A DNA stretch of 64,000 nt, from contig NZ_JAHDTF010000005.1 in NCBI RefSeq assembly GCF_018531465.1, positions 1 to 64,000 on the forward strand, written 5' to 3'. This document shows positions 8,854-16,632 of the stretch, one piece after another. The notes below the pieces were generated by a model that ran no database searches, had not been told where the DNA came from, and saw only the letters and a list, made by a program, of their open reading frames with translations. The stretch's first letter is position 1. Every line of letters begins with the position of its first letter. This DNA is from Sphaerisporangium fuscum (lineage in GTDB: Bacteria > Actinomycetota > Actinomycetes > Streptosporangiales > Streptosporangiaceae). Position numbers and translations under genes: made by a program.

Positions 8854-8861
8854 GCCTGGTG

Positions 8862-8943
8862 TGGCAGGTCCAGGGTTCGAACCTGGGTAGGCTGAGCCGA
8901 CGGTTTTACAGACCGCTCCCTTTGGCCACTCGGGCAACCTGCC
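8862..8943 (-). tRNA. tRNA-Tyr (anticodon GTA)
   Basis: On the minus strand the acceptor stem GGCAGGT pairs with ACCTGCC. The anticodon loop reads CTGTAAA, giving GTA, and there is a long class II variable arm (TCGGCTCAGCCTACC region) and the T-loop box GGTTCGAACCC. The 82-base length fits a bacterial tRNA-Tyr. CCA is not encoded. The 3' half points toward the integrase side, the orientation expected if this gene is the attachment site of the element, but the matching repeat at the other end would be outside the window. Confidence 0.95.
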
Positions 8944-9086
8944 TTGTCTTCCGCTGTCGCGGTGACAGCAAGAAGAATAGCGGACTTCCGGGGTGACTGT
9001 GACACCGGTTTGGGTCCGGGGTGATCCACACGCGGTTCGGCTCGGGTCGCTAGGGTCGGAGACGACGAGAGAGGACACCTATACCG

Positions 9087-9578
9087 ATGGCCGACAGCAG
9101 TTTCGACGTGGTGAGCAAGATCGACCGGCAGGAGGTCGACAACGCGCTGAACCAGACTGTCAAGGAGGTTGGGCACCGCTTCGACTTCAAGGGCACAGGC
9201 GCGAGCATCGCGTGGTCGGGTCAGCAGGACATCCAGATCAAGGCGAACAGCGAGGAGCGCGCGAACGCGGTCCTGGACGTGTTCAAGGAAAAGATCATCA
9301 AGCGCGGCCTGTCGCTGAAGATCTTGGACGCGAGCGAGCCGAAGCTGTCCGGCAAGGAGTACCACCTGGTCGTGGGCCTCAAAGAGGGCATCGACCAGGA
9401 GAACGCCAAGAAGATCTCGAAGATCATCCGTGACGAGGGTCCCAAGGGGATCAAGGCGCAGATCCAGGGTGACGAGCTTCGCGTCAGCTCGAAGAAGAAG
9501 GATGACCTTCAGGAGGTCATCTCCCTGCTGAAGGGCAAGGATCTCGACATCGCCCTCCAGTTCACGAACTACCGCTAG
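9087..9578 (+). CDS. yajQ: YajQ family nucleotide-binding protein (UPF0234)
   Basis: A 163-residue protein of the YajQ family, two ferredoxin-like folds that bind nucleotides; cyclic di-GMP binding is reported for some members. The family hallmarks are present: the N-terminal [20 protein letters not shown], the central [20 protein letters not shown] and the C-terminal [15 protein letters not shown]. The length is the usual one. The ATG at 9087 is preceded by GAGAGAGG. It is the first chromosomal gene after tRNA-Tyr and is transcribed away from it. Its precise role in actinomycetes is not known. Confidence 0.93.
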   Translation: MADSSFDVVSKIDRQEVDNALNQTVKEVGHRFDFKGTGASIAWSGQQDIQIKANSEERANAVLDVFKEKIIKRGLSLKILDASEPKLSGKEYHLVVGLKEGIDQENAKKISKIIRDEGPKGIKAQIQGDELRVSSKKKDDLQEVISLLKGKDLDIALQFTNYR

Positions 9579-10191
9579 AGGGGCGTCCGAACCCCACTGA
9601 CGCCGCACGCCGTCCCTCACCCGATACGGTCACTCCGCAGCATCGCGAGGAGGACCAGGGTGAGGCCGGCTCTCGCCACGGGCGGATCGGATGGCGAGTG
9701 GTAAGAGGACCCCGTCCCACCCCTGACCTAATAGCCGTCCCACACCCCTGCACCAGCGGATAGGGAAGCCAGTCAGACGACCGTTTCACACCCGCTGACC
9801 CCACAGCCGGTACGAGGGGACCCGCACTTCGGGCCGGCGTCCGGGTCGAATTCGAAGATCCGCGAGGTGACGGCCCGTTACGTCTCACCGTGTTCGCCAC
9901 GGCCGTCAACTAGCCCCCTTACGGGCCGGTGAGGAACCAGACCGTCGAGGTGACCACAGTGCCCCGGGACGCGGCCTGCCAGAAGTCCTCTTCTCCGTGA
10001 CCTCAGGTGACGGGATCCCCCGGCAGACCCGAGATCAGTCCGCCGGACCCCTGGCAGGTCCGGGCACGGTCGGCCGATCCCTGGCAGACCTCAATCCGAC
10101 GGTCCCTGACAAGTCCGGGCACGGTCGGCCGATCCACCGGTGTAGGACGCTAGCTCGAGTCACCGGGGACCGGGGTGGAGAACCAGGCGGG
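9579..10191. other. Intergenic stretch with a short direct repeat
   Basis: No gene could be supported between yajQ and the toxin gene. Frames on the minus strand (for example 9562-9909) lack a start context, a domain and a plausible composition. The stretch holds the 22-bp direct repeat listed separately. Several TGGCAGACC/TGGCAGGTCC-like words between 10021 and 10135 suggest degenerate repeat units of about 55 bases. Confidence 0.5.
10059..10135. repeat. 22-bp perfect direct repeat, 55-base period
   Basis: The 22 bases from 10059 to 10080 (starting TCCGGGCACGG) recur exactly at 10114-10135. Between them lies a related, degenerate word (TCAATCCGACGGTCCCTGAC). This looks like the remains of a tandem repeat with a unit of about 55 bases. 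It lies downstream of the minus-strand toxin gene, so it could also fold in its transcript. Confidence 0.65.
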
Positions 10192-10578
10192 TCAGGGGAT
10201 GGGGTCGATGGTGACTCGGGGGTCCAGGAGGGTCAGGTGGTCGCCCCGGTCGGTGAGGATGGGCCAGCGGGTGTTGCGGGCGCACCAGACGACGTGGCCG
10301 GCCACCACGTCGTTGGCGCCGTCGAGGAGTTCGCCGATGTCCGGGGCCTTGCCCGCCGTCAGGTCGTCGATGGTCACCCCTGGCCCCATCAGCAGGTCGA
10401 AGAGTTCTGCCTGGGTGTCGAGGGGGGCGATGGAGTACACGGCGGCCAGCGCCGAGGACGGGACGCACAGGCCGCCGCCTCGGTAGAGGCACATGGCGAC
10501 GATGTGGCGCGAGTAGCGGGTCTTGGCGACGGCGATGTCGACCAGAGCGCTGACGTCGAGGACGCGTCCAGGGATCAT
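10192..10578 (-). CDS. PIN-domain toxin, VapC-like
   Basis: A 128-residue PIN-fold protein, the family of metal-dependent ribonucleases used as VapC toxins. The first acidic site is in MIPGRVLDVSALVD, a central acidic site in TQAELFDLL, and the late Asp in ARNTRWPILTDRGDHL. The start at 10578 is chosen because its ATG overlaps the antitoxin stop (ATGA), giving a coupled antitoxin-toxin pair. An upstream in-frame start at 10623 would lie inside the antitoxin gene. The first acidic position reads LDVS rather than the usual vDss/vDas, so catalytic competence needs to be checked. Confidence 0.75.
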   Translation of the reverse strand: MIPGRVLDVSALVDIAVAKTRYSRHIVAMCLYRGGGLCVPSSALAAVYSIAPLDTQAELFDLLMGPGVTIDDLTAGKAPDIGELLDGANDVVAGHVVWCARNTRWPILTDRGDHLTLLDPRVTIDPIP

Positions 10579-10853
10579 GACACCCGTGACCGGGTCATGG
10601 GCGGGCGGTTGACCTGGGTCCACTCGTCGTCGGACAGGGGAGGGACGTCGAGGGCCGCGGCGGCGGCTTCGAGGTCCTCACGGTCGAGGCTCCATCGGGA
10701 CATCAGTGTGATGGCCGCGTGTCTGGCTTCGATGTGCTGCTGCACGGCTGAGCGGATGATGTCTTCGACCCTGCGTCCTTCGAGATGCGCCTGGCGGACG
10801 AGGGCCTCGGTCTGGAGGTCGTTCAGCCGGATGGTGAAGGAGGAGTGCCCCAT
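10575..10853 (-). CDS. Ribbon-helix-helix antitoxin, VapB-like
   Basis: A 92-residue protein with an N-terminal MetJ/Arc-type ribbon-helix-helix (SSFTIRLNDLQTEALVRQ, then GRRVEDIIRSAVQQHIEAR) and an acidic C-terminal tail that would wrap the toxin (LPPLSDDEW-like region near residues 75-82). The ATG at 10853 is preferred over upstream starts because the fold begins there. It overlaps the PIN toxin gene by 4 bases. In such modules the antitoxin represses its own promoter, which would lie around 10854-10930. Confidence 0.75.
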   Translation of the reverse strand: MGHSSFTIRLNDLQTEALVRQAHLEGRRVEDIIRSAVQQHIEARHAAITLMSRWSLDREDLEAAAAALDVPPLSDDEWTQVNRPPMTRSRVS

Positions 10854-11001
10854 ACCGCGACGGTAGACGTTGGATCCGCGGCTGGCACCCCTTTCGGCAC
10901 CAAGCTGTCGTCCCCAAGCAGAGAACATTTTCCCGTTACAGGTCTATTCACCACAAAGCACGCCGCCTGGTACAGGACGCGGGCGACGTGGGCGTCGGGG
11001 T

Positions 11002-11160
11002 ATCCGGCCGTGGAGACACCAGCCCACGTCGGGACATCCGGCCGTGGAGACACCAGCCCACGTCGGGACATCCGGCCGTGGAGACACCAGCCCACGTCGG
11101 GACATCCGGCCGTGGAGACACCAGCCCACGTCGGGACATCCGGCCGTGGAGGCGCTGGCC
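11002..11160. repeat. 34-bp tandem repeat array, four exact copies plus a degenerate fifth
   Basis: The unit starts ATCCGGCCGTGGAGACACC and is 34 bases long. It repeats exactly at 11002-11035, 11036-11069, 11070-11103 and 11104-11137, with a decayed copy at 11138-11160 and a possible decayed copy just upstream. Each unit holds CGTGG and CCACG arms that can pair around a 10-base loop. The period of 34 is not a multiple of three, and no frame looks like a gene. The array fills most of the 414-base gap (10854-11267) between the divergent antitoxin and exported-protein genes. The rest of that gap presumably holds their promoters. Confidence 0.85.
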
Positions 11161-11267
11161 GGCGTCGGGGCCCTCTGCCAGTGGTCGCCTCCGTGATCTG
11201 ACGCTGAATCGTGACCCAACCTTTCGTCCCGCGGCCGCATCTATCCGGGGTGACGAAAGGATTCGCC

Positions 11268-12347
11268 ATGAAGCAAGCGCGTACGCTCGCTCTCCTCGCG
11301 ATGGCCGCCGCCGTGGTGGCCGCGGGTGCGGCGAGCCCGGCGGAGGCGAAGACGGGAGCCGCCTCCACCGCGACAAAGGCGAAAGAACTCACGAAGACCG
11401 CGACGGCGGTCAAGGCCGAGAGCGCCGCGAAGTCCGCGAAGGCCGTTCGGTTGGCCTGGGTCGCCGGCTGCACCAAGAAGGGCGAGCAGGGGCCCTGCGG
11501 GCCCTGGCGGCTGGTGCTGCGGGGCGGGAAGACGGTCGCGCTGGCGGACGCCCTCGTGCGTCCCCTCGACGCGGACGGCAAGGTCGACACCACGGCGACC
11601 GCGCCGCTGGCGGTGAGCGGGAACGGCAGGCGGCTCGTCTATGTCCGCAAGTCCGATCACAGGCTGGTCTGGAAGGACCTCGGCGGAGCCAGGGCGCACC
11701 TCCTGCCCGGCAGGACGTCGAAGGTCCCCAAGGGGCTCGGCATGCCGGACGTCGACCTCGCCCTCTCCCCTGACGGCGACAGGCTGCTGATCGACTACGC
11801 CGACGCCAGTGACAAGCTGCCCACGCTGATCATCCCGCTGCGCGGCGGCCACGTGGCGAAGCTGCCGGGCGGCGAGGCCGTGCAGGGGTTCAGCCCGGAC
11901 GGCCGGCATCTCCTGGCCGCCCGGATCACCTCCGACAACACCACCAGGTTCGTCGTGTACGACACCGAGGGCAAGCAGGTGGAGAGCCGCGAGGTCCCGC
12001 AGGTGGTGTCGAACAACTCGCCGGTGGCGCTGGCGGACGACGGCGTGACCGTCGGCGTCGTGGTCAGCCCGGCCTCCGGCAGGCCGCGCCTGCGGCAGTA
12101 CGACCTGTCCAGCGACACGGTCTCCCCCGCCGTGACCCTCCACGTCCGCTCGGACGAGACCCCGATCCAGCTCGCCTGGGACAAGTCGGGTGGGCTCACG
12201 CTATGGACTGCGCACGCCAAGAGCAATGACGCCCCGACCAGCCGCGTGACGGCGAGCACGGTGGATCCCGCCGACGGTCGCCTGATCAGAGTCGATTCGT
12301 TCAGGGTGAAGCCCAGCATGTTCGACTGGAAAACTCCCGGCGAGTGA
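11268..12347 (+). CDS. Exported WD40/TolB-like beta-propeller protein
   Basis: A 359-residue secreted protein. The ATG at 11268 follows GAAAGGA and opens a clear signal peptide (MKQARTLALLAMAAAVVAAG, cut near SPAEA). A Lys/Ala/Thr-rich linker follows, then repeated blades of the TolB/PD40 type: SGNGRRLVYVRKSDHRLVWK, LSPDGDRLLIDY, FSPDGRHLLAAR. It has no catalytic motif. Upstream is the 34-bp repeat array and downstream a PNPOx-family gene. The function is unknown; extracellular binding is the most that can be said. Confidence 0.7.
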   Translation: MKQARTLALLAMAAAVVAAGAASPAEAKTGAASTATKAKELTKTATAVKAESAAKSAKAVRLAWVAGCTKKGEQGPCGPWRLVLRGGKTVALADALVRPLDADGKVDTTATAPLAVSGNGRRLVYVRKSDHRLVWKDLGGARAHLLPGRTSKVPKGLGMPDVDLALSPDGDRLLIDYADASDKLPTLIIPLRGGHVAKLPGGEAVQGFSPDGRHLLAARITSDNTTRFVVYDTEGKQVESREVPQVVSNNSPVALADDGVTVGVVVSPASGRPRLRQYDLSSDTVSPAVTLHVRSDETPIQLAWDKSGGLTLWTAHAKSNDAPTSRVTASTVDPADGRLIRVDSFRVKPSMFDWKTPGE

Positions 12348-12354
12348 CCGCAAG

Positions 12355-12394
12355 GCCCTCCGGGTAAAGCCCCGAATACCTGGGCTAGGAGGGC
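12355..12394 (+). promoter_or_regulatory. Hairpin that can hide the ribosome binding site of the PNPOx-family gene
   Basis: GCCCTCC at 12355-12361 is complementary to GGAGGGC at 12388-12394, which contains the Shine-Dalgarno sequence of the gene starting at 12397. An inner GGGT...ACCT pairing could extend the stem. The arrangement could restrain translation initiation or serve as a weak terminator for the gene before it. Confidence 0.4.
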
Positions 12395-12396
12395 AA

Positions 12397-12972
12397 ATGG
12401 GAAAGGTCTACGAGAGATTAGACGACCGGCTGCGCGCGTTCATCTCCACGCAGCCGGTATTTTTCGTCGCGACGGCTCCCGAACGCGGCGGCCACGTCAA
12501 CGTCTCCCCCAAGGGGTACGCCGACACGTTCGCCGTGCTCGACGACATGACGGTCGCCTACCTCGACCTCGACGGCAGCGGCGTGGAGACCATCGCGCAC
12601 CTCCGGGAGAACGGCCGCATCACGATCATGTTCGCGGCGTTCTCCGGCCCGCCCAAGATCCTGCGACTGTACGGCCGGGGCCGGGTGGTGGTGCCGGCCG
12701 ACGAGGAGTTCGGGCGGCTGCTCGAGCGCTTCGGACCGCATCCCGGGGTCCGCTGCGTCATCGTCGTGGACTGCGACCGCATCGCCGACTCGTGCGGGTA
12801 CGCCGTGCCGTTCATGAAGTACGAGGACGACCGCAGCCTGCTGGACGACTGGGCGCAGCGCAAGGACGTCCAGCAGAGGCGGAACTACCGGGCCAGGAAC
12901 AACCGGGAGAGCGTCGACGGCATCCCGGGACTGCGTCCCGAGGAGACCGACCCGGTGGCCCATCACTCCTGA
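12397..12972 (+). CDS. Pyridoxamine 5'-phosphate oxidase-fold family protein
   Basis: A 191-residue split-barrel protein related to PNPOx and other flavin- or F420-binding enzymes. Recognisable segments are FISTQPVFFVATAPERGGHV near the N terminus, VNVSPKGYADTFAVLDD, and TIMFAAFSGPPKILRLYGRG. Members of this subfamily are common in actinomycetes and often annotated as pyridoxamine oxidase, but the true substrate is usually unknown and many reduce with F420H2 or FMN. The start is set by AGGAGGG four bases before the ATG. Reads as a single gene. Confidence 0.85.
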   Translation: MGKVYERLDDRLRAFISTQPVFFVATAPERGGHVNVSPKGYADTFAVLDDMTVAYLDLDGSGVETIAHLRENGRITIMFAAFSGPPKILRLYGRGRVVVPADEEFGRLLERFGPHPGVRCVIVVDCDRIADSCGYAVPFMKYEDDRSLLDDWAQRKDVQQRRNYRARNNRESVDGIPGLRPEETDPVAHHS

Positions 12973-13025
12973 GTTCCAACCTCCCAGGCCCTCGCTCGCG
13001 TTGGTAACGGGCGAGAGGAGAGCGA

Positions 13026-13230
13026 ATGGATCGCTACGAGGGCTTCCGGGAGTTCGTGAACTCCCGGCAACGGGCGCTGATGCGGACGGCGTACCTGCTC
13101 ACCGGAGCGGTTCTACGAGGACCTGTGCGTCCAGGAGACCGCGACGCTGCTCGGCTGCTCGGAGGGAACCGTCAAGAGCCAGACGAACCAGGCCCTGAGC
13201 AGGCTGCGGGCTCAACTGAGCCTCCCGTGA
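13026..13230 (+). pseudogene. SigE-family RNA polymerase sigma factor, remnant after internal deletion
   Basis: The first 28 codons ([20 protein letters not shown], then TAYLLTG) are the N terminus of a SigE-type ECF sigma factor with a good ribosome binding site (GAGAGGAG). At about base 13109 the sequence jumps, in another frame, to [20 protein letters not shown] and [14 protein letters not shown], the end of sigma region 4, with a stop at 13228-13230. About 90-100 codons (region 2 and the start of region 4) are missing, together with the frame. Both ends are cleanly recognisable, so the deletion looks recent. No anti-sigma gene is adjacent. Confidence 0.85.
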
Positions 13231-13281
13231 CTTCAGGCTCGCGCTCGGTCTTGGACGACCGCGGCGCGAGCCGTACCGTGC

Positions 13282-14079
13282 TCAGCCGGGGTGGTCGCCC
13301 ATGATCAGGAAGATGAGGCTCGCCAGCGCCGCGAGGCCGGCGGCCACGGCGATGCTGATCTTGACCGTGCTGTACGGCCGGTCGCCGAGGACCTCGCCGG
13401 TCCGTCCGTTGACGAGGAGCTGCCAGCTGCGGCCGTCGTGCAGGTAGGAGGCGATCCACACCGGGAGCAGGACCAGCCTGTGGGTGACGTCGGAGTAGCG
13501 GGTCTCGACGGTGCCGACCCGCTGCTCGTCGCCGCCGATGTCCCGGCGGCAGTCCTGCTCGATCTCCTTCGCCATCACCGTCTTCGCCCTCTCGAAGCCC
13601 TCCTCCGGGTCGAGGTCGGTGCCCAGGAGGTCGCGCCCCTCCAGGCGTTCCGGCTCGTACGGCACCAGGTGCTCCAGCGGCCACGGCTTCAGGCGGTCCA
13701 GCTGTTCGGGGGTGAGACGCAGTGTGGCGGCCACGAGGACGTCCTCGAATTCGCGCCACACCGTGCCGCTCGCCGACCGCCAGCGGGTCCTGCTGACCTG
13801 CCGCGTACGCGTCTGCTGCACGCCGTCGATCGTCTCGGTGTAGGTCTCGGTCTCCCAGTAGTGGTCGCCGCGCCGGCCCTCGTAGTCGGACTCGGCGCGG
13901 GCCGCGAAGATCCAGTGCGGCAGGTACGTCCCCCGTGGCGACTCGGCCCTGGTGACCTTCTTCAGGCTCGACGGTGCGAACCACCGGGAGGACACCCAGT
14001 GCCGCAGCGCCGTGTCCACGCCCTCCTGGTCGAGCTCGAATGGCAGCACGGCGTCGGGCGCGGCCTCGTGCTCTGGCAT
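13282..14079 (-). CDS. Membrane-anchored protein of the TFIIB-type zinc-ribbon family, lacking the ribbon
   Basis: A 265-residue protein. The body ([80 protein letters not shown]) matches a widespread family usually annotated as zinc-ribbon or primosomal-protein-N'-like, with a single C-terminal transmembrane helix (residues about 240-262). Relatives begin with a four-cysteine zinc ribbon; here the N terminus starts directly with a short acidic leader. Either the ribbon was lost or it is supplied by another protein. The function of the family is not established. Confidence 0.65.
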   Translation of the reverse strand: MPEHEAAPDAVLPFELDQEGVDTALRHWVSSRWFAPSSLKKVTRAESPRGTYLPHWIFAARAESDYEGRRGDHYWETETYTETIDGVQQTRTRQVSRTRWRSASGTVWREFEDVLVAATLRLTPEQLDRLKPWPLEHLVPYEPERLEGRDLLGTDLDPEEGFERAKTVMAKEIEQDCRRDIGGDEQRVGTVETRYSDVTHRLVLLPVWIASYLHDGRSWQLLVNGRTGEVLGDRPYSTVKISIAVAAGLAALASLIFLIMGDHPG

Positions 14080-14208
14080 GGTGATCCCCGTCCCCAGCCG
14101 GTCGCGGGCGGCCCGGCCCTCACCGGCGCGACTGGGAAAACGCTAGCAAGTCATGTTTTACGGGGATTTACTTTTCGAATAAGTCCGAACAACGGGAAAC
14201 CCCTGAAT

Positions 14209-15063
14209 TCAGCGCCGGTAGCCGGCCATGCGCTCCAGGCGGGCGACCCGGGCGGCCGTGGACGGGTGGGTCGAGAACAGCCGTCCGACGCCGGCCCCGC
14301 GGAAGGGGTTGGCGATCATCAGGTGGGAGGTGGAGGTCAGCCGGCTCTCCTCGGGCAGCGGCAGCATCCGCGCCCCCATCTCGATCTTGCGCAGCGCCGA
14401 GGCCAGGCCGAGGGGATCACCGGTCAGCAGCGCCCCGGACTCGTCGGCCTGGTACTCCCGGGACCGCGAGATCGCCATCTGGATCATGCCGGCGGCGACC
14501 GGACCGAGGAACATCATCAGCAGCGCCCCGAAGAAGCCGGGCCCGTCCTCGTCGTCGGCCGAGCCGCCGAAGAAGACGGCGATGTAGCTGCAGTAGGTGA
14601 TGATCGTGGCGAGCGCGGCGGCGACCGAGGAGATCAGGATGTCGCGGTTGTAGACGTGGGACAGCTCGTGGGCGACCACCCCCCGCAGCTCGCGCTCGTC
14701 GAGCATCTGCAGCAGGCCGTAGGTGACGCAGACGGACGCCCGGCGCGGGGTGCGGCCGGTGGCGAAGGCGTTGGGCTGGAGGGTCGGCGAGATGTAGAGG
14801 CGCGGCATGGGCTGGCGGGCGTCGGTCGACAGCTCGCGCACGATGCGGTACAGGGCGGGCTGCTCCACCTCGCTGACGGGCCGCGCCCGCATGGCCGACA
14901 GGGCGATGCGGTCGGAGAAGAAGTAGGCGACCGCGTTGGTCCCCAGAGCCACGACGACGGCGAGCCGCACCCCTGCGCCGCCTCCCAGCCACGCCCCGGC
15001 CGTAAGGATCAACGCGGACAGCGCGCCCAGAAGAACGGCAGTACGCAGGCCGTTGTTGTGCAC
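14209..15063 (-). CDS. htpX: M48-family membrane metalloprotease HtpX
   Basis: A 284-residue zinc protease that degrades damaged membrane proteins. The HELSH zinc site is at about residues 132-136, with a downstream Glu ligand in SREYQADESGA. Two N-terminal (about 5-25, 33-52) and two central hydrophobic segments place it in the membrane. GTG at 15063 is chosen because GAGAGGGGG precedes it and the hydrophobic leader begins there; a longer form from an ATG at 15114 is possible. It lies 93 bases after nuoN on the same strand and may be cotranscribed with the nuo operon. Confidence 0.9.
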   Translation of the reverse strand: MHNNGLRTAVLLGALSALILTAGAWLGGGAGVRLAVVVALGTNAVAYFFSDRIALSAMRARPVSEVEQPALYRIVRELSTDARQPMPRLYISPTLQPNAFATGRTPRRASVCVTYGLLQMLDERELRGVVAHELSHVYNRDILISSVAAALATIITYCSYIAVFFGGSADDEDGPGFFGALLMMFLGPVAAGMIQMAISRSREYQADESGALLTGDPLGLASALRKIEMGARMLPLPEESRLTSTSHLMIANPFRGAGVGRLFSTHPSTAARVARLERMAGYRR

Positions 15064-15156
15064 GCTTCCCCCTCTCGGAACGCTGCGCTCCTCCTGGCAA
15101 CGTTCACAGCCCACCCGAACGTTCCCCGCCCAGGTCAGGTGGCCCTCGACGGGGGA

Positions 15157-16632
15157 TCAGCCGACGGCGGACAGGACCAGCTGCGGGGCGACGGAGAACG
15201 CCAGGGAGATCACCAGGGCCACCCCGATCGCGGCGGTCACCACGAGCGGACGGGCGGGGCGGCCGCCGGGCTCGGCCAGAGGTGAGGGGGTGAACAGCCG
15301 TGCCGTCCAGGCGATGTAGTAGTAGAGCCCGATGACCGTGTTGACCGCCATGACGACGGCCAGCCAGCCGGCGCCGCCCTGGACGATCTCCCGGAACACC
15401 ACGACCTTCGCGAACAGCCCGGCCAGCCCCGGCGGCAGGCCCGCCAGGCACAGCAGGAAGAACGCCAGGGCGAGCGCGGGCACCGGGGCGCGGAAGGCCA
15501 GCCCCCGGTAGTCGTCCAGCTCGCCGCGCGCCCCCGCACGTCCGGCGAGCATCACCACGGCGAAGGCGCCCATGTTCATCGCCGCGTAGATCGCGAGGTA
15601 GGCGATGGACGCCGAGGCGGCCGAGCGGCCCGCCACGCCCAGCGGCGCCAGGATGTACCCGGACTGGGCGACCGACGACCAGGCGAGCAGCCGTACGGCG
15701 TGGCGCTGCCGCAGGGCCAGCAGGTTGCCCACGGTCATGGTGAGCGCCGCGAGGACGGCCACGACGGGCGTCCACACCGCCGCCCGGCCGGGGAGCGCCA
15801 GGGTCAGCAGGACGATGAGCCCGGCGAACCCCGCCGCCTTGGAGATCACCGAAAGCAGCGCCGCCACGGGGACGGGCGCGCCCTGGTAGACGTCGGCCGC
15901 CCAGAAGTGGAACGGCACGGCGGCCACCTTGAACGCGAACCCGGCGAGCACGAGCACGACGGCGACCGTGAGCACCCCGGCGGGCACCTCGCCGGCCGCG
16001 CCGGCCGCGCCGGACAGCCCGGCGGCGATGCGGTCGAGGTGGACCGAGCCGGTGAGGCCGTACAGCAGCGAGACGCCGAAGAGCATGACGGCGGTGGAGA
16101 TCACCGACACCAGGAACAGCTTCAACGCCGCCTCCGACCCGCGCGGGTCGTACCGTTTGAGGCCGGCCAGCGCGAACACCGGGAGCGAGACCAGCTCCAG
16201 CGCGACCACCAGCATGATCAGGTCGCGGGAGGCCGGGAGCGTGACCGCGCCGGTGAGGGTGCACAGCAGCAGGAAGTACCACTCGCCGGGCGGGATGGTG
16301 CGCTCGGCGAGCTGGGCCCAGGAGAGCAGCACCACCACGACGGCGGCCGCGAGGACGACGCCGCCGAAGATCAGGGTCAGGCCGTCGACGACGAAGGAGC
16401 ACGACAGCCGGTCCACGCAGAACGTCCGGGGGCGCGCCCCGGACGCGGCCTGCGCCACCAGGACCGCGAGCGCCGCGAGCACCCCGGCGAGCGCGACCAG
16501 GCCCAGCGTCGCGCGCGTACGGGCCGTGCTCGGCAGGAACGCGTCGAGGAGCAGGACGAGCCCGGCGGCCACCGCCAGGATGAGCGGCGCCGCGATCGCG
16601 CCGTAGTCGATCGACTGGGTCATCGGAGTCAT
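15157..16632 (-). CDS. nuoN: NADH-quinone oxidoreductase-type subunit N (antiporter-like)
   Basis: A 491-residue proton-channel subunit of the complex I membrane arm. About 14 hydrophobic segments and the conserved core (LVALELVSLPVFALAGLKRY, AVPFHFWAADVYQGAPVP, LLAWSSVAQSGYILAPL) are visible, including the Glu in MLVVALELVSLP and the Lys in GFAFKVAAVPFHFW. The ATG at 16632 overlaps the nuoM stop (ATGA). It is the last nuo gene and is followed by htpX. No EFG or D subunits are encoded with it, so the complex it joins is a reduced or shared one. Confidence 0.93.
   Translation of the reverse strand: MTPMTQSIDYGAIAAPLILAVAAGLVLLLDAFLPSTARTRATLGLVALAGVLAALAVLVAQAASGARPRTFCVDRLSCSFVVDGLTLIFGGVVLAAAVVVVLLSWAQLAERTIPPGEWYFLLLCTLTGAVTLPASRDLIMLVVALELVSLPVFALAGLKRYDPRGSEAALKLFLVSVISTAVMLFGVSLLYGLTGSVHLDRIAAGLSGAAGAAGEVPAGVLTVAVVLVLAGFAFKVAAVPFHFWAADVYQGAPVPVAALLSVISKAAGFAGLIVLLTLALPGRAAVWTPVVAVLAALTMTVGNLLALRQRHAVRLLAWSSVAQSGYILAPLGVAGRSAASASIAYLAIYAAMNMGAFAVVMLAGRAGARGELDDYRGLAFRAPVPALALAFFLLCLAGLPPGLAGLFAKVVVFREIVQGGAGWLAVVMAVNTVIGLYYYIAWTARLFTPSPLAEPGGRPARPLVVTAAIGVALVISLAFSVAPQLVLSAVG

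Larger units (their letters stand above)
8108..8861. other. Gene-poor stretch between the small membrane protein and tRNA-Tyr
   Basis: No convincing gene was found here. It holds the inverted repeats listed separately (8196-8259 and 8452-8497), the tRNA terminator at 8811-8853 and the presumed promoter region of the minus-strand unit at 8107. Short open frames occur on both strands (for example a GTG-started frame at 8632-8841), but they show no domain and no codon pattern of a real gene. If the element inserted at the tRNA, its right end lies within or at the edge of this stretch. Confidence 0.55.

Noticed and set aside
9562..9909. Minus-strand frame downstream of yajQ
   Set aside because: No recognised domain, Ser/Pro/Arg-rich composition and overlap with the end of yajQ.
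11002..11160. 34-bp repeats considered as a CRISPR array
   Set aside because: The copies are directly joined with no spacers and there are no cas genes in the window.
13026..13304. 92-residue frame considered as a short functional sigma factor
   Set aside because: Only the first 28 residues resemble a sigma factor; the rest reads the wrong frame of region 4, so it is a pseudogene.
13291..15285. Long plus-strand open frame opposite the zinc-ribbon-family and htpX genes
   Set aside because: Gly/Arg/His-rich shadow frame of high-GC DNA, without a domain; both genes on the other strand have clear families.
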